Assembly: GCF_020700235.1 (NCBI RefSeq)
Contig: NZ_CP085301.1
Coordinates: forward strand, 1,736,001 to 1,800,000
Direction: 5' to 3'
From: Haladaptatus pallidirubidus
Lineage (GTDB): Archaea; Halobacteriota; Halobacteria; Halobacteriales; Haladaptataceae
Length of the DNA: 64,000 nucleotides
Shown here: in pieces, positions 50,328 to 58,340 of the stretch
How positions within the stretch are numbered: the stretch's first letter is position 1
Layout: each line of letters begins with the position of its first letter
The notes under the pieces: generated by a model
Database searches by the model: none
Seen by the model: the letters and a program-made list of their open reading frames with translations, nothing else
Told to the model about the DNA's origin: nothing
Program-made: the position numbers and the translations under genes

Positions 50328-50450
50328 CCGGATATATTCGGATTTTCAAAATTTCTCGGATGAATTATAATACACCAATAACACGTCCAGACACATTTTT
50401 AACTTGTTTAATGCGAAGGTTCACCACAGTCGGTTTCGTAAACTACGGCC

Positions 50451-51161
50451 ATGCGAGAAGTGACGCTCCGAGTGCGCCACCACGGCGAACCCGAGAGCGA
50501 CATCAGTGCCGACTATCCGACGATTACGATTCGCTCCGTCTCCTCGATGACCGGAAGCGCCGCCGAGCGAAAACGCATCATCGAGATAACTGGCCCGAAA
50601 TCGTCCATCGAAGGATTTCTCGACGATTTCGCCGCCGCACCGGCGGTACTGGAAGTAGACCCGCTGACCCCGCTCGACGTTCCGCGCGTTCTCGTCGCCG
50701 TCACCATCGACAGCTATCAGTGGGATAGCATCTCACAGCGGCTAACCGACTTGGGCGTCCACTACCGAACCGGGGCGACTATCACGGCAGGGTGGGAGCG
50801 CTGGACGCTGTTTCTGGGCGAGACGGACGATTTGAACGAGATCGTTGCCTCCCTCGAACGGGCGGGGAATGAAACCGACCTCGTTAGGAACATCGAAGTT
50901 GACCACGTGGGAGAACAAGAGCAGTTGGAGTTCTCCCGTGTTCTCTCCGAACTGACCCGGAGACAACGCGAAGTGCTCGGAACTGCCATCGAACTCGGCT
51001 ACTATCGTCCGAAAAAAGAGACGAGCATCGAGGGCATCGCCGCCACGGTCGGTATCGCCTCGACGACGGCGTGGGAGCACCTCGCCCGCGCTGAGGGGAA
51101 AGTGATGGAAGAAGTCGGACAGCATCTTTCCTCAACTGGCACTGGGTCCACGAACCGCTAG
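50451..51161 (+). CDS. Bacterio-opsin-activator-type HTH_10 regulator
   Basis: 236 residues. The N-terminal 155 residues form a strand-rich sensor-like domain (REVTLRVRHHGEPESDISAD, VDPLTPLDVPRVLVAVTIDS) of the kind found before HTH_10 in haloarchaea. The HTH_10 domain lies at about 165-225 (LTRRQREVLGTAIELGYYRP, IEGIAATVGIASTTAWEHLARAEGKVMEEV). It is divergent from the dpp operon with a 164-nt AT-rich gap, so it is the best candidate regulator of peptide uptake. Its 3' end overlaps the convergent MFS gene by 30 nt. Confidence 0.83.
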   Translation: MREVTLRVRHHGEPESDISADYPTITIRSVSSMTGSAAERKRIIEITGPKSSIEGFLDDFAAAPAVLEVDPLTPLDVPRVLVAVTIDSYQWDSISQRLTDLGVHYRTGATITAGWERWTLFLGETDDLNEIVASLERAGNETDLVRNIEVDHVGEQEQLEFSRVLSELTRRQREVLGTAIELGYYRPKKETSIEGIAATVGIASTTAWEHLARAEGKVMEEVGQHLSSTGTGSTNR

Positions 51162-52355
51162 AACCGCGCCAAGCAGGGACGCCACAACAGCGAACCCGGC
51201 GAGGACGGTAAACAGCACAGTCGGGGAAAAGTACTGGAGGACGACACCGGCGATTGTCGCACCGAGCGCACCAACGCCGAAAACGCCGAGATAGGTGTAG
51301 CCGTAGGAAATCCCGCGCGCCTCAGGCGGCGTGTACTCCGCGACGGTCGCCTGATAGAGCGGTTGGACGACGAACAGGCAGAATCCGAGGACGAAACTAA
51401 CCGCGAGCAGCGGCGCGAGTCCGGCGTTGGAGGCGGGCACGAAGACGATTGCGATGACCGCCAAGAGGCCGAACGACACCGCAATTGCGCGGGCGTTTTC
51501 TACCCTGTCGGTCAGTTTTCCGCCGACGTACTGCCCGGCCATGCCGACCGTCAGCAGTCCGGCGTAGAGATACCGCGCCGGTTCCAGCGATTCGCCTGCG
51601 AAATCGACCGGTGCAAACATCGGCAGTTCGCCGAGCAGGTCGGGAAGGAACGTCAGTACGCCGCGGTAGTACAGTCCGGACATCATGACGACGCCGAAGA
51701 CGGCGACGAACCATCCGGCGAACAGAGTTCTGGATGTGCCGAAAAATTCGGTGAGGGAGGAGACGCCGCCGTCGGCGCGAGTTTCCTGTCCTTCGACCGC
51801 CGCGGATTCGTCGATATTGGTTCGGAACGCGAGGAACGCTGCGATGAGCGCCGGAACGGCGAGGATGCCGACGACTGTTCGCCAATCGAATACGAGCAGG
51901 AGCAGCGTCGTGGCCAGCGGACCGAAGGCGATACCGAAGTTTCCAGCCATTCCGTGATAGGCGAACGCGCTTCCGCGTTCGCTGACGCCTTTGCTGAGCA
52001 GTGCGAGTCCGGCGGGATGGTAGACGCTGGCGGAGATTCCCCACAGAAAGAGCGCCAACGCGACCACGGGGAGCGTTGGCGCTACCGAGAGCAGGAGAAA
52101 CGACCCGGCCATCCCAAACAGACAGAGGACGATAAGGCTACGCGAACCGTAGGAATCAGAAAGTACGCCGCCCGGCAGCGCCCCGAGTCCGAACAGCGCG
52201 TAGCCGACGCCCACGACGATTCCCAACGTCCCCGTCGTGGCGTTGAACTCCGTCAACCAGACGGTGAGGAAGATGGGAAAGGAAAGTTCGTAGGTGTGAA
52301 CCATCGCGTGTGCGAGCATCACGAGTCCGACGATGGTTCGGTCGTTGCTGTTCAC
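51132..52355 (-). CDS. Major facilitator superfamily transporter
   Basis: 407 residues from a GTG at 52355, placed about 28 nt from a strong minus-strand TATA (52377-52386), so leaderless. The frame is open further upstream into the divergent gene's region. Twelve hydrophobic helices are seen, with the MFS loop 2-3 motif GGVLSDSYGSRSLIVLCL, helix 5 HPAGLALLSKGVSERGSAFA and a second half with YVGGKLTDRVENARAIAVS. Substrate is unknown; the pattern fits antiporters for small organics or drugs. It is divergent from the ThDP enzyme gene. Confidence 0.85.
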   Translation of the reverse strand: MNSNDRTIVGLVMLAHAMVHTYELSFPIFLTVWLTEFNATTGTLGIVVGVGYALFGLGALPGGVLSDSYGSRSLIVLCLFGMAGSFLLLSVAPTLPVVALALFLWGISASVYHPAGLALLSKGVSERGSAFAYHGMAGNFGIAFGPLATTLLLLVFDWRTVVGILAVPALIAAFLAFRTNIDESAAVEGQETRADGGVSSLTEFFGTSRTLFAGWFVAVFGVVMMSGLYYRGVLTFLPDLLGELPMFAPVDFAGESLEPARYLYAGLLTVGMAGQYVGGKLTDRVENARAIAVSFGLLAVIAIVFVPASNAGLAPLLAVSFVLGFCLFVVQPLYQATVAEYTPPEARGISYGYTYLGVFGVGALGATIAGVVLQYFSPTVLFTVLAGFAVVASLLGAVLAVRGPSAS

Positions 52356-52376
52356 AGTTGGTGTTGGTTCGGTATC

Positions 52377-52386
52377 GGTTATAAAA
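52377..52386 (-). promoter_or_regulatory. TATA box for the MFS gene
   Basis: TTTTATAACC on the minus strand is centred about 27 nt before the GTG at 52355 and decides that start. Confidence 0.55.
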
Positions 52387-52524
52387 GGTCGCCCGAATCG
52401 AATCGGGGTGCTGAGAGGAACGCCGGAAAGCGGCAAACGAGAACGGGCCAACAGGACGAAACAATCGAACAAGCCGAAAGTAACCGACAGAACAAAGAGA
52501 TGGGAGCGGATGCCTTCGACTAGC

Positions 52525-54246
52525 ATGACAGGTGTTGACGACACCGACGGGGAGACGACGAGCGAATCGCTGGTTTCCGTACTCGAATCGCTGGGCGTGG
52601 AGTACGTCTTTGGCTACCCCGGCGGCCGGGTCATCGAACTGTTGGACGACCTGCCGGAATCGAACGTGGACGTGGTTCGACCCCGCGACGAACGCGAGGG
52701 GAGCGTCATGGCCGAGATGTACGGCCGATTGCACGGAAAACCCGCGGTTCTCGCGGGACAGGGGCCGTGGATTGGAAGCCTCGGCGTCATCGGACAGATG
52801 GAGGCGCGCCTCGCTTCCTCGCCGATGGTCGTCCTGACCGAGGCGAGCGAGCGCGGTGATTACTCGACGCTCGCACCGTACCAGCAGTCCCGAGGCGATT
52901 ACGGCGGCCTCTCGCTGCCGAAAATTCTGGACGGCGTGACGAAAGAACACTGGTTCCCGCGAACGCCGACCGAAACCGTGCGAAGCGTGCAACTGGCGTT
53001 CAAGCACGCGACGGCGGGCCGGTCGGGACCGACCGCCGTCATTTTGGACGGTAACGCGATTACCGACGACGTTCCGAGCGACCCAATGCCCCCGGTTTGG
53101 AAGAGCAAAGAGCAAGTTCGAAACTGGGAGTCGAAACCGACCGACGGCGACGTGGCGAAGGCGAAAGAGGCGCTCGAATCCGCGGAGCGCCCCGTCATCG
53201 TCGCCGGAAACGGTGTCCACTCCGCGAACGCCTACGATCAACTGACGGACGTCGCGGAAACCTACGACGCGGTGGTCGCAACTTCCTATCTGGGCAAATC
53301 GACGATTCCGGAGACCCACGCCCTCGCGGCTGGCGTCATCGGGTCGTTCGGCCACGAAGGGGCGAATCAGGTCGTCAGCGAGGCCGACACCCTCCTCGTC
53401 GTCGGGTGTCGGATGAATCCGATGGACACGAACTGGCAGGCGTCGTCGTTCATCCGCCCAGCGAAACAGACCATCATCCACGCCGACATCGATACTCGAA
53501 ACGCGGGGTGGGTGTACCCCGCCGACGCGGGACTCATCGGCGACGCGAAAGAGAGTCTTCGAGCACTGGCAAACGCCGGAAGCGCGGAAAACGATTGGGC
53601 ACGGGAACGGGCGAAGAAAGCGCGCGAATCCTTCTTCACCGAGAAATGCGACAGCGACGCTTCACCCATCAAACCCCAGCGCGCGGTGAAAGAAATCGAG
53701 GCGCTGGTTGACGAGGATACCATCGTCACGGCCGACTCGGGCAACAACCGATTCTGGCTGTTGAACTACCTGCAGACGCCCGGAATCCGAACGTACTTCG
53801 GCAGCGGCGGCGTCGGCGGAATGGGCTGGTCGGCCCCCGCCGCGGTGAGCGCCGCGCTCTCGACCGACAAGGACGTTATCAGCGTCGCGGGCGACGGCGG
53901 ATTCACGATGACGATGACCAGCGTGGAAGTCGCCGTCGAATACGGCGTCGCGCCGACCTTCGTCGTGCTGAACGACACCAGCCTCGGCATGGTGCGCCAG
54001 ATGCAGGACGAAGACGGCGACATCGCGGGTGTCGAATTCCACGACACCGACTTCGTGAAAGTGGCCGAAGGCTTCGGTGCCGAGGGAACGAGAGCGACGA
54101 CGCCAGACGAACTGGCCGACGCGCTGAAACGAGGGAAAGAAAGCAACCTACCGTACGTCATCGACGCCAGAATCGACCGCGAGGAGGATATGGCCGAACA
54201 ACTACAGTCGTCCTTCTACGCGGAAGTCGGCGGGCTACACGAGTGA
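52525..54246 (+). CDS. Thiamine-diphosphate-dependent enzyme (acetolactate synthase-like)
   Basis: 573 residues with the three-domain ThDP layout. The N-terminal PYR domain has EYVFGYPGGRVIELLDDL and the activating Glu in VRPRDEREGS (about residue 58). The central FAD/NAD-like domain has RPVIVAGNGVHSANAYDQLT. The C-terminal PP domain has the ThDP-Mg motif VAGDGGFTMTMTSVEVAVEY to FVVLND (about 455-485). It resembles acetolactate synthase large subunits, but no small subunit gene is adjacent, so it may act on another 2-oxo acid (as decarboxylase or carboligase). Starts at 52510 and 52525 are both possible. Confidence 0.85.
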   Translation: MTGVDDTDGETTSESLVSVLESLGVEYVFGYPGGRVIELLDDLPESNVDVVRPRDEREGSVMAEMYGRLHGKPAVLAGQGPWIGSLGVIGQMEARLASSPMVVLTEASERGDYSTLAPYQQSRGDYGGLSLPKILDGVTKEHWFPRTPTETVRSVQLAFKHATAGRSGPTAVILDGNAITDDVPSDPMPPVWKSKEQVRNWESKPTDGDVAKAKEALESAERPVIVAGNGVHSANAYDQLTDVAETYDAVVATSYLGKSTIPETHALAAGVIGSFGHEGANQVVSEADTLLVVGCRMNPMDTNWQASSFIRPAKQTIIHADIDTRNAGWVYPADAGLIGDAKESLRALANAGSAENDWARERAKKARESFFTEKCDSDASPIKPQRAVKEIEALVDEDTIVTADSGNNRFWLLNYLQTPGIRTYFGSGGVGGMGWSAPAAVSAALSTDKDVISVAGDGGFTMTMTSVEVAVEYGVAPTFVVLNDTSLGMVRQMQDEDGDIAGVEFHDTDFVKVAEGFGAEGTRATTPDELADALKRGKESNLPYVIDARIDREEDMAEQLQSSFYAEVGGLHE

Positions 54247-54337
54247 TCTGGGAGATCGTATCGCTTACCAGCGATTCCTGACGACCGCCCGATAACGGGA
54301 AGAAAACCTTTTCCTGTCACCCCGAGACTGAAAACCC

Positions 54338-55303
54338 ATGGCGCAACGCGAGACGGTACTCGTCACTGGCGGGACAGGCTTCATCGGGTCGTACACGGCA
54401 AAAGACCTCGTCGAACACGGGCACGACGTGGTCGCATACGACCTTTCGACCGACACGCGTATTTTGGAGAAACTCGGCGTCGACGACGACGTTGACGTCC
54501 GCCGCGGCGACCTCTCCGACCCGACCGACGTAATCCGTGCGGTGAAAGAAACTGGCGCGACGCGAATCGTCCACCTCGCGGCGCTCCTCACGACCACGGC
54601 GCGCGAGAATCCGCGGCTCGCAATCGACGTGAACGTTCAGGGAACGAACAACGTGTTCGAGGCGGCGCGAACCCTTTCTGACCAAGTCGAGCGCGTGGCG
54701 TGGGCATCCAGCGCGGCGGTGTTCGCCCCACCAGCGAAATACGACGACGGGTGGGTTACTGAAGACGACCTCGTCTACCCCGACACGCTGTACGGCGCGA
54801 CGAAGGAGTTCAACGAACACCAAGCGCGGGTGTACTTCGAAGATTACGACCTCTCGCACGTCGCCCTCCGCCCGACGGTCGCATACGGTCCCTACCGCGA
54901 AACCGGCGGATCCGCGTTCCTCGCCAACATCGTCGAAAAGCCCGCGCTCGGCGAATCCTTTAGCGTGGAGTACGGCGACCAAGTCATCGACTGGCAACAC
55001 GTCGAGGACATCGCACAGGCGTTCCGCCTCGCCGCCTTCGCGCCGGAACGGGACATCGAACAGCGCGTGTACAACGTTCGCGGAACCGTGGCGACGATTC
55101 GGGAGGCCGCGGAAACGGTGGAGAAAATCATACCCAATGCGAATGTGGAGGTTTCAGACGAGGGCGAACTCCCGTGGACCCAGAAACTCGACATGACTGC
55201 GATTCGGGAGGAACTGGGGTACGAACCGCAGTACGACTTGGAAAGCGGGTTCCGGAAGTACATCAACGTGCTTCGGGAGGAAAACGGACTGGATACGGTC
55301 TGA
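54338..55303 (+). CDS. NAD-dependent epimerase/dehydratase
   Basis: 321 residues of the extended SDR family. The NAD motif is TGGTGFIGSYTAKDLVEHG (residues 10-28). The catalytic Ser region is AWASSAAVFA, and the Tyr-Lys pair is in DTLYGATKEFNEHQARVYFE. The substrate-side HVALRPTVAYGPYRETGG and VIDWQHVEDIAQAF are typical of nucleotide-sugar epimerases. It follows the ThDP enzyme gene by 91 nt on the same strand and may share its transcript, though its substrate is unknown. Confidence 0.87.
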   Translation: MAQRETVLVTGGTGFIGSYTAKDLVEHGHDVVAYDLSTDTRILEKLGVDDDVDVRRGDLSDPTDVIRAVKETGATRIVHLAALLTTTARENPRLAIDVNVQGTNNVFEAARTLSDQVERVAWASSAAVFAPPAKYDDGWVTEDDLVYPDTLYGATKEFNEHQARVYFEDYDLSHVALRPTVAYGPYRETGGSAFLANIVEKPALGESFSVEYGDQVIDWQHVEDIAQAFRLAAFAPERDIEQRVYNVRGTVATIREAAETVEKIIPNANVEVSDEGELPWTQKLDMTAIREELGYEPQYDLESGFRKYINVLREENGLDTV

Positions 55304-55524
55304 AGCGTCGGAGCGTTTCGGGGTGATTTGTAGTTTTTCCTAAATGTAAGAACGAGTACCAACTCCAAGTTTAGACGGGTAGTCGGGATTTCTTGGGAAT
55401 CTATGTGGAAATCTATCCAGAAATCCATGTGAAAAGCTGTTTGGAGAGCTACCGAGAAGCAATCGGTAATTCGGAATCGCGGCGTCACGCATCGAGCGGC
55501 GGGAAAAATCGAGTTGGAAAGCGG
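55304..55524. other. Intergenic region between convergent genes
   Basis: 221 nt with no gene. It holds three short imperfect copies of GAAATCTAT/GAATCTATG (about 55397-55431) with 12-nt spacing; significance unknown. Confidence 0.35.
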
Positions 55525-56031
55525 TTATCCGGTAAGCCTGCTCACGAGCGACTTGAGTTTCGAGCCGCCGGCCAACTCCTGCAGGTCGCTCAGGGCCTGT
55601 TTTTCGTCGCTCACGTTCGACTCGATCGGGTCGGTTACGTCGGTGCCGAAGTCGAGTTGGTCGGCAAGCATTAGCAGCCCCTCGTAGCCGGTGATTTCCA
55701 GTCGCTCGGATTTCATTCCGGCGTTGAGCGCGAACATATCCCGAACGTCCTCGTTGGTGGCGATGCTCTGGAACTGGTCGTGCTCGGAGAGTAGCCCGTT
55801 GACGACGTCGTTGTCCTGCCGTTCGGGAGTTTCATCCAGCGCGCGGAATGACTCTTCGAGTCTCGTGACGTGTTCTTCCGTCTCTTCGCGGTGCTCCGCG
55901 AACGCACGACTGATGTCCTGGTTGCTCGTCTCCGTCGCGAGTTCGTCGAGCGCACCGACGAGTTTGTTCTCGATGTCGTACATCCCCTGCAGTTCGTACA
56001 CGAACAGGTCGTGCAGTGAATTGACTTCCAT
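55525..56031 (-). CDS. DUF892 (YciE/YciF) ferritin-like protein
   Basis: 168 residues from the ATG at 56031 (an alternative GTG or ATG at 56040 adds three residues). The family start SLHDLFVYELQGMYDIENKL is clear, followed by the four-helix bundle with EE/H metal-type residues (EHREETEEHVTRLEESF, YEGLLMLADQLDF). The YciE family is a ferritin-like fold tied to stress responses in bacteria. It is monocistronic and convergent with the epimerase gene. Confidence 0.88.
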   Translation of the reverse strand: MEVNSLHDLFVYELQGMYDIENKLVGALDELATETSNQDISRAFAEHREETEEHVTRLEESFRALDETPERQDNDVVNGLLSEHDQFQSIATNEDVRDMFALNAGMKSERLEITGYEGLLMLADQLDFGTDVTDPIESNVSDEKQALSDLQELAGGSKLKSLVSRLTG

Positions 56032-56103
56032 TTCCCTCACCCCGACGGGGATGAGACAGGGCGTTCAATAGCCGTTGTGGCTAACGGGAACCGCGAAAAA
56101 TTT

Positions 56104-56703
56104 TCAGTTCTGCGTCTGGCTGTACTCGCTCACCCACTCCTTCAGCGTGATTCCCATCGCGGACTGGGTGATGGCGTTCGAACTGGCCGAGTTCGCGCTT
56201 TTGACCAGTTCGGCTTCAAGGGTACGTTTGGGCACTTCGCCGAGGAAGTGTGGAATTGCGCGCTGAACCGCGAGGGGACAGCCAACCTCGTGGGCCAGTG
56301 CGTACCCCGAAATGGAGTGCGGGATTTCCTCGGTGGCGTAGGTCGGGTCGGGGTCGAGCAACGTTTCTTCGTCCACGAAATCGACGTACTCGTAACACTT
56401 TCCGATGTCGTGGAGCAGACAGGCCGCGATGATGACGTCCTCGTCCGGGTCGGCCCCGTGGAACTCGCGCTGTTCGTCCGCCGACCGCATGGCGATTCGG
56501 GTCACCCCGCGCACGTGCTCCACGTTCGTCACCTCGTGGATGTTCCACGCGTAGGGGATGTCCGCGATGTCCTTCCATCCGCCGCGTTCGAGGCCCAGAA
56601 CCCACGCTTCGACGACTTTCGTACGTAGTTCGTCGTCCTCGATGGATTGAAGTTCGGGAAAAGCGTCTTCGACCTGTTCGCGGTAGTTCGGCGTGTCGGT
56701 CAT
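56104..56703 (-). CDS. HD-domain protein (metal-dependent phosphohydrolase type)
   Basis: 199 residues. The HD signature is DEDVIIAACLLHDIGKCYEY (about 87-106), preceded by HEVTNVEHVRGVTRIAMRSA, which supplies another metal histidine, and followed by HSISGYALAHEVG and VQRAIPHFLGEVPKRTLEAE. This is a stand-alone HD-type hydrolase, possibly acting on nucleotides. It lies next to the inverted-repeat element. Confidence 0.8.
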   Translation of the reverse strand: MTDTPNYREQVEDAFPELQSIEDDELRTKVVEAWVLGLERGGWKDIADIPYAWNIHEVTNVEHVRGVTRIAMRSADEQREFHGADPDEDVIIAACLLHDIGKCYEYVDFVDEETLLDPDPTYATEEIPHSISGYALAHEVGCPLAVQRAIPHFLGEVPKRTLEAELVKSANSASSNAITQSAMGITLKEWVSEYSQTQN

Positions 56704-56812
56704 GTTCAGTTGTTTGTGGGCCGGTACCTAATGGTTCGTGCATTCGCGGTGAAAGACGATAATTGCGATGAAATCGGGAAAGGTGCTACAGAACCGTGTT
56801 TGCGGGAGAGGA
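56704..56812. other. Non-coding spacer between the HD gene and the inverted-repeat element
   Basis: 109 nt without a gene. The promoter of the HD-domain gene on the minus strand must lie here, but no clear TATA box is seen. Confidence 0.35.
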
Positions 56813-57200
56813 TCGGTAGCAAATCACGACTCCACTGAAACCGCCCCGCATCCGCCCACGTGCCTCCCCAACCGATTCCTTCGCTCCTGCGTCGCTCAGT
56901 CATCCGTCACGCGGGCGAACCGGGGTTCGCCTTCGCGCGCCATGGAAACCTAGGTGGTGTTGTGTGGATCTTCGCAAACGCACTGGCGCGTGCGTCCGCA
57001 GACCCGAGGACACCTCGTCCGAGGATCTGCCAGTTTCCGCGCGAGGGATGAGACTTGCAAGACGCTTCGCGTCTTGCTGACCTGCTGCCGTGGCCCGCAG
57101 GCATCGCAATGAGCGGAGCGACTGAGAAGCGCAGTCGGTTGGGGAGGGTGTAGCTGTCGCGGTGCGGAGCGGTTTCAGTGGAGTCGTGATTTGCTACCGA
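56813..57200. repeat. 388-bp element with 32-bp perfect terminal inverted repeats and internal hairpins
   Basis: The first 32 nt (56813-56844, starting TCGGTAGCAAATCACGACTC) are the exact reverse complement of the last 32 nt (57169-57200). A further 13-nt perfect pair (CCTCCCCAACCGA, 56863-56875 with 57135-57147) extends the arms to about 65 nt imperfectly. Inside are hairpins: GGCGAACC-GG-GGTTCGCC at 56914-56931 and CAAGACGC-TTC-GCGTCTTG at 57058-57076, plus a GAGGACACCTCGTCC region near 57006. No open frame of note lies within. It fits a non-autonomous inverted-repeat (MITE-like) element or the gene of a long structured RNA. No clear target duplication is seen. Confidence 0.75.
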
Positions 57201-57341
57201 GATTTTGACAGATTTTCAAGCATCTCGATAAATGCTCCCTCGTCGTCGTGCTCATGTGCTGTCAGTAACTACCGCGGACGCAAAAAGAGAACCCACACAC
57301 GCACCAACACAGAAAAACACGAATCAACGAAAACCCGGTTG
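57201..57341. other. Non-coding spacer, 3' of the EthD-domain gene
   Basis: 141 nt with no gene seen; it contains CGA/ACA-rich sequence near 57280-57330. Confidence 0.35.
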
Positions 57342-58052
57342 CTACTCTTTCTGAACTATCTCTTTTCCAATAAACCGCGGCCTATCCTCCAGCGCGAGGA
57401 AGTTGTTCACGTCCTCGCGGGCCTCCTTCGCCTTGCCCTTGTCCGGATCGTAGTCGCGCGAGCCTTCGCTCCCCAGCGCGTCGTGCAAAGCGTCCAAATC
57501 CTCGAAGTAGAGCTCGGCGATGCCATCGAACTCGGACTCCTCAGGGGTTACGGGAAGGACGGTGTCGTACTTCGTGACGCCTTCGATTTCGCGGGCGATT
57601 TTCGTGTGATTGGTCTGCCAGTAGTCCACGAACTCCTCGTGGGACATGCCCTCCTGTCGAACGAGGAAGGCGGAGTGTTTGTACAGCCCGTCGGTGTCGC
57701 CGTCCACTTCGTCTTTCTGCGTGACGACTTCGCCGATAAATCGCGGGCGTTCTTCGAGTGCGAGGAAGTTGTTCACGTCCTCGCGGGCCTCCTTCGCCTT
57801 GCCCTTGTCCGGATCGTAGTCACGCGAGCCTTCGCTCCCCAGCGCGTCGTGCAGAGCGTCCAAATCCTCGAAGTAGAGCTCGGCGAGGCCGTCGAATTCG
57901 GCGGCGTCGGGCGTGACGGGGAGGACGGTCGAGTACTTCGTGACGCCTTCGATTTCGCGGGCGATTTTCGTGTGATTGGTCTGCCAGTAATCCACGAACT
58001 CGTCGTGCGTCATCCCGTCCTTGCGAACCAGCAACGCGACGTGCTTGTACAT
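57342..58052 (-). CDS. Protein with two tandem, near-identical EthD-like domains
   Basis: 236 residues made of two copies with a period of 122 residues (about 1-115 and 123-236). Each copy has the dimeric alpha/beta-barrel pattern: YKH-x-A/F-LLVR..GM-x-H-x-EFVDYWQTNHTK, REIEGVTKY, EFDG-A-LYFEDLDALHDALG, DYDPDKGKAKEAREDVNNFL, RPRFIG. The ends of the copies have diverged while the middles are almost identical at DNA level. A covalent duplication would place two barrels in one chain, as the family normally works as dimers. EthD-like proteins bind or convert small hydrophobic molecules; the role here is unknown. Confidence 0.8.
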   Translation of the reverse strand: MYKHVALLVRKDGMTHDEFVDYWQTNHTKIAREIEGVTKYSTVLPVTPDAAEFDGLAELYFEDLDALHDALGSEGSRDYDPDKGKAKEAREDVNNFLALEERPRFIGEVVTQKDEVDGDTDGLYKHSAFLVRQEGMSHEEFVDYWQTNHTKIAREIEGVTKYDTVLPVTPEESEFDGIAELYFEDLDALHDALGSEGSRDYDPDKGKAKEAREDVNNFLALEDRPRFIGKEIVQKE

Positions 58053-58309
58053 ACCACCCGAAGGCAGGATTCGACGTGTGATAAAACACGCGAAGTATGT
58101 CGATTCAAGTGAACGTAGACGGCGGAGCGAACGTCGATAGGGAAAACGGACACCGTCGTTTCCGATGTCCGGTGGAGGAAAGTAACGTAGAGAGGAGAAA
58201 CAACGGCCGGAGAACGGCGGAACGCCCGACGTTCAAGATATTCAAATCCGAATAAAAACAATCAGATAATTCTGTTCACATGAAAACAGTCAGTCAATTA
58301 TATACAATC
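58053..58309. other. Intergenic region between the EthD gene and the liv operon
   Basis: 257 nt without a gene. It holds the divergent promoters of the EthD-domain gene and the liv operon and becomes AT-rich from about 58230. Confidence 0.45.
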
Positions 58310-58317
58310 ATTTATTA
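58310..58317 (+). promoter_or_regulatory. TATA box for the liv-type operon
   Basis: ATTTATTA is centred 27 nt before the ATG at 58341, implying a leaderless transcript. Confidence 0.6.
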
Positions 58318-58340
58318 TCCACCCCTTGTTCCTTGTTGCC

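Noticed and set aside
51363..52523. Plus-strand frame of 386 codons opposite the MFS transporter
   Set aside because: It is very Asp/Glu/Arg-rich mirror sequence of the MFS coding strand and lacks any recognisable block.
52156..53481. Minus-strand frame of 441 codons opposite the ThDP enzyme
   Set aside because: The plus strand carries clear ThDP motifs; the minus frame is Arg-rich shadow sequence.
55397..55431. Three short imperfect repeats (GAATCTATG, GAAATCTAT, GAAATCCAT)
   Set aside because: Too short and imperfect, and in an AT-rich spacer between convergent genes; no function can be argued.
56813..57200. RNase P RNA or SRP RNA as identity of the inverted-repeat element
   Set aside because: I could not find the conserved GGAAAGUC-type region of RNase P RNA or the GGAAG/AGCA domain IV signature of SRP RNA on either strand.
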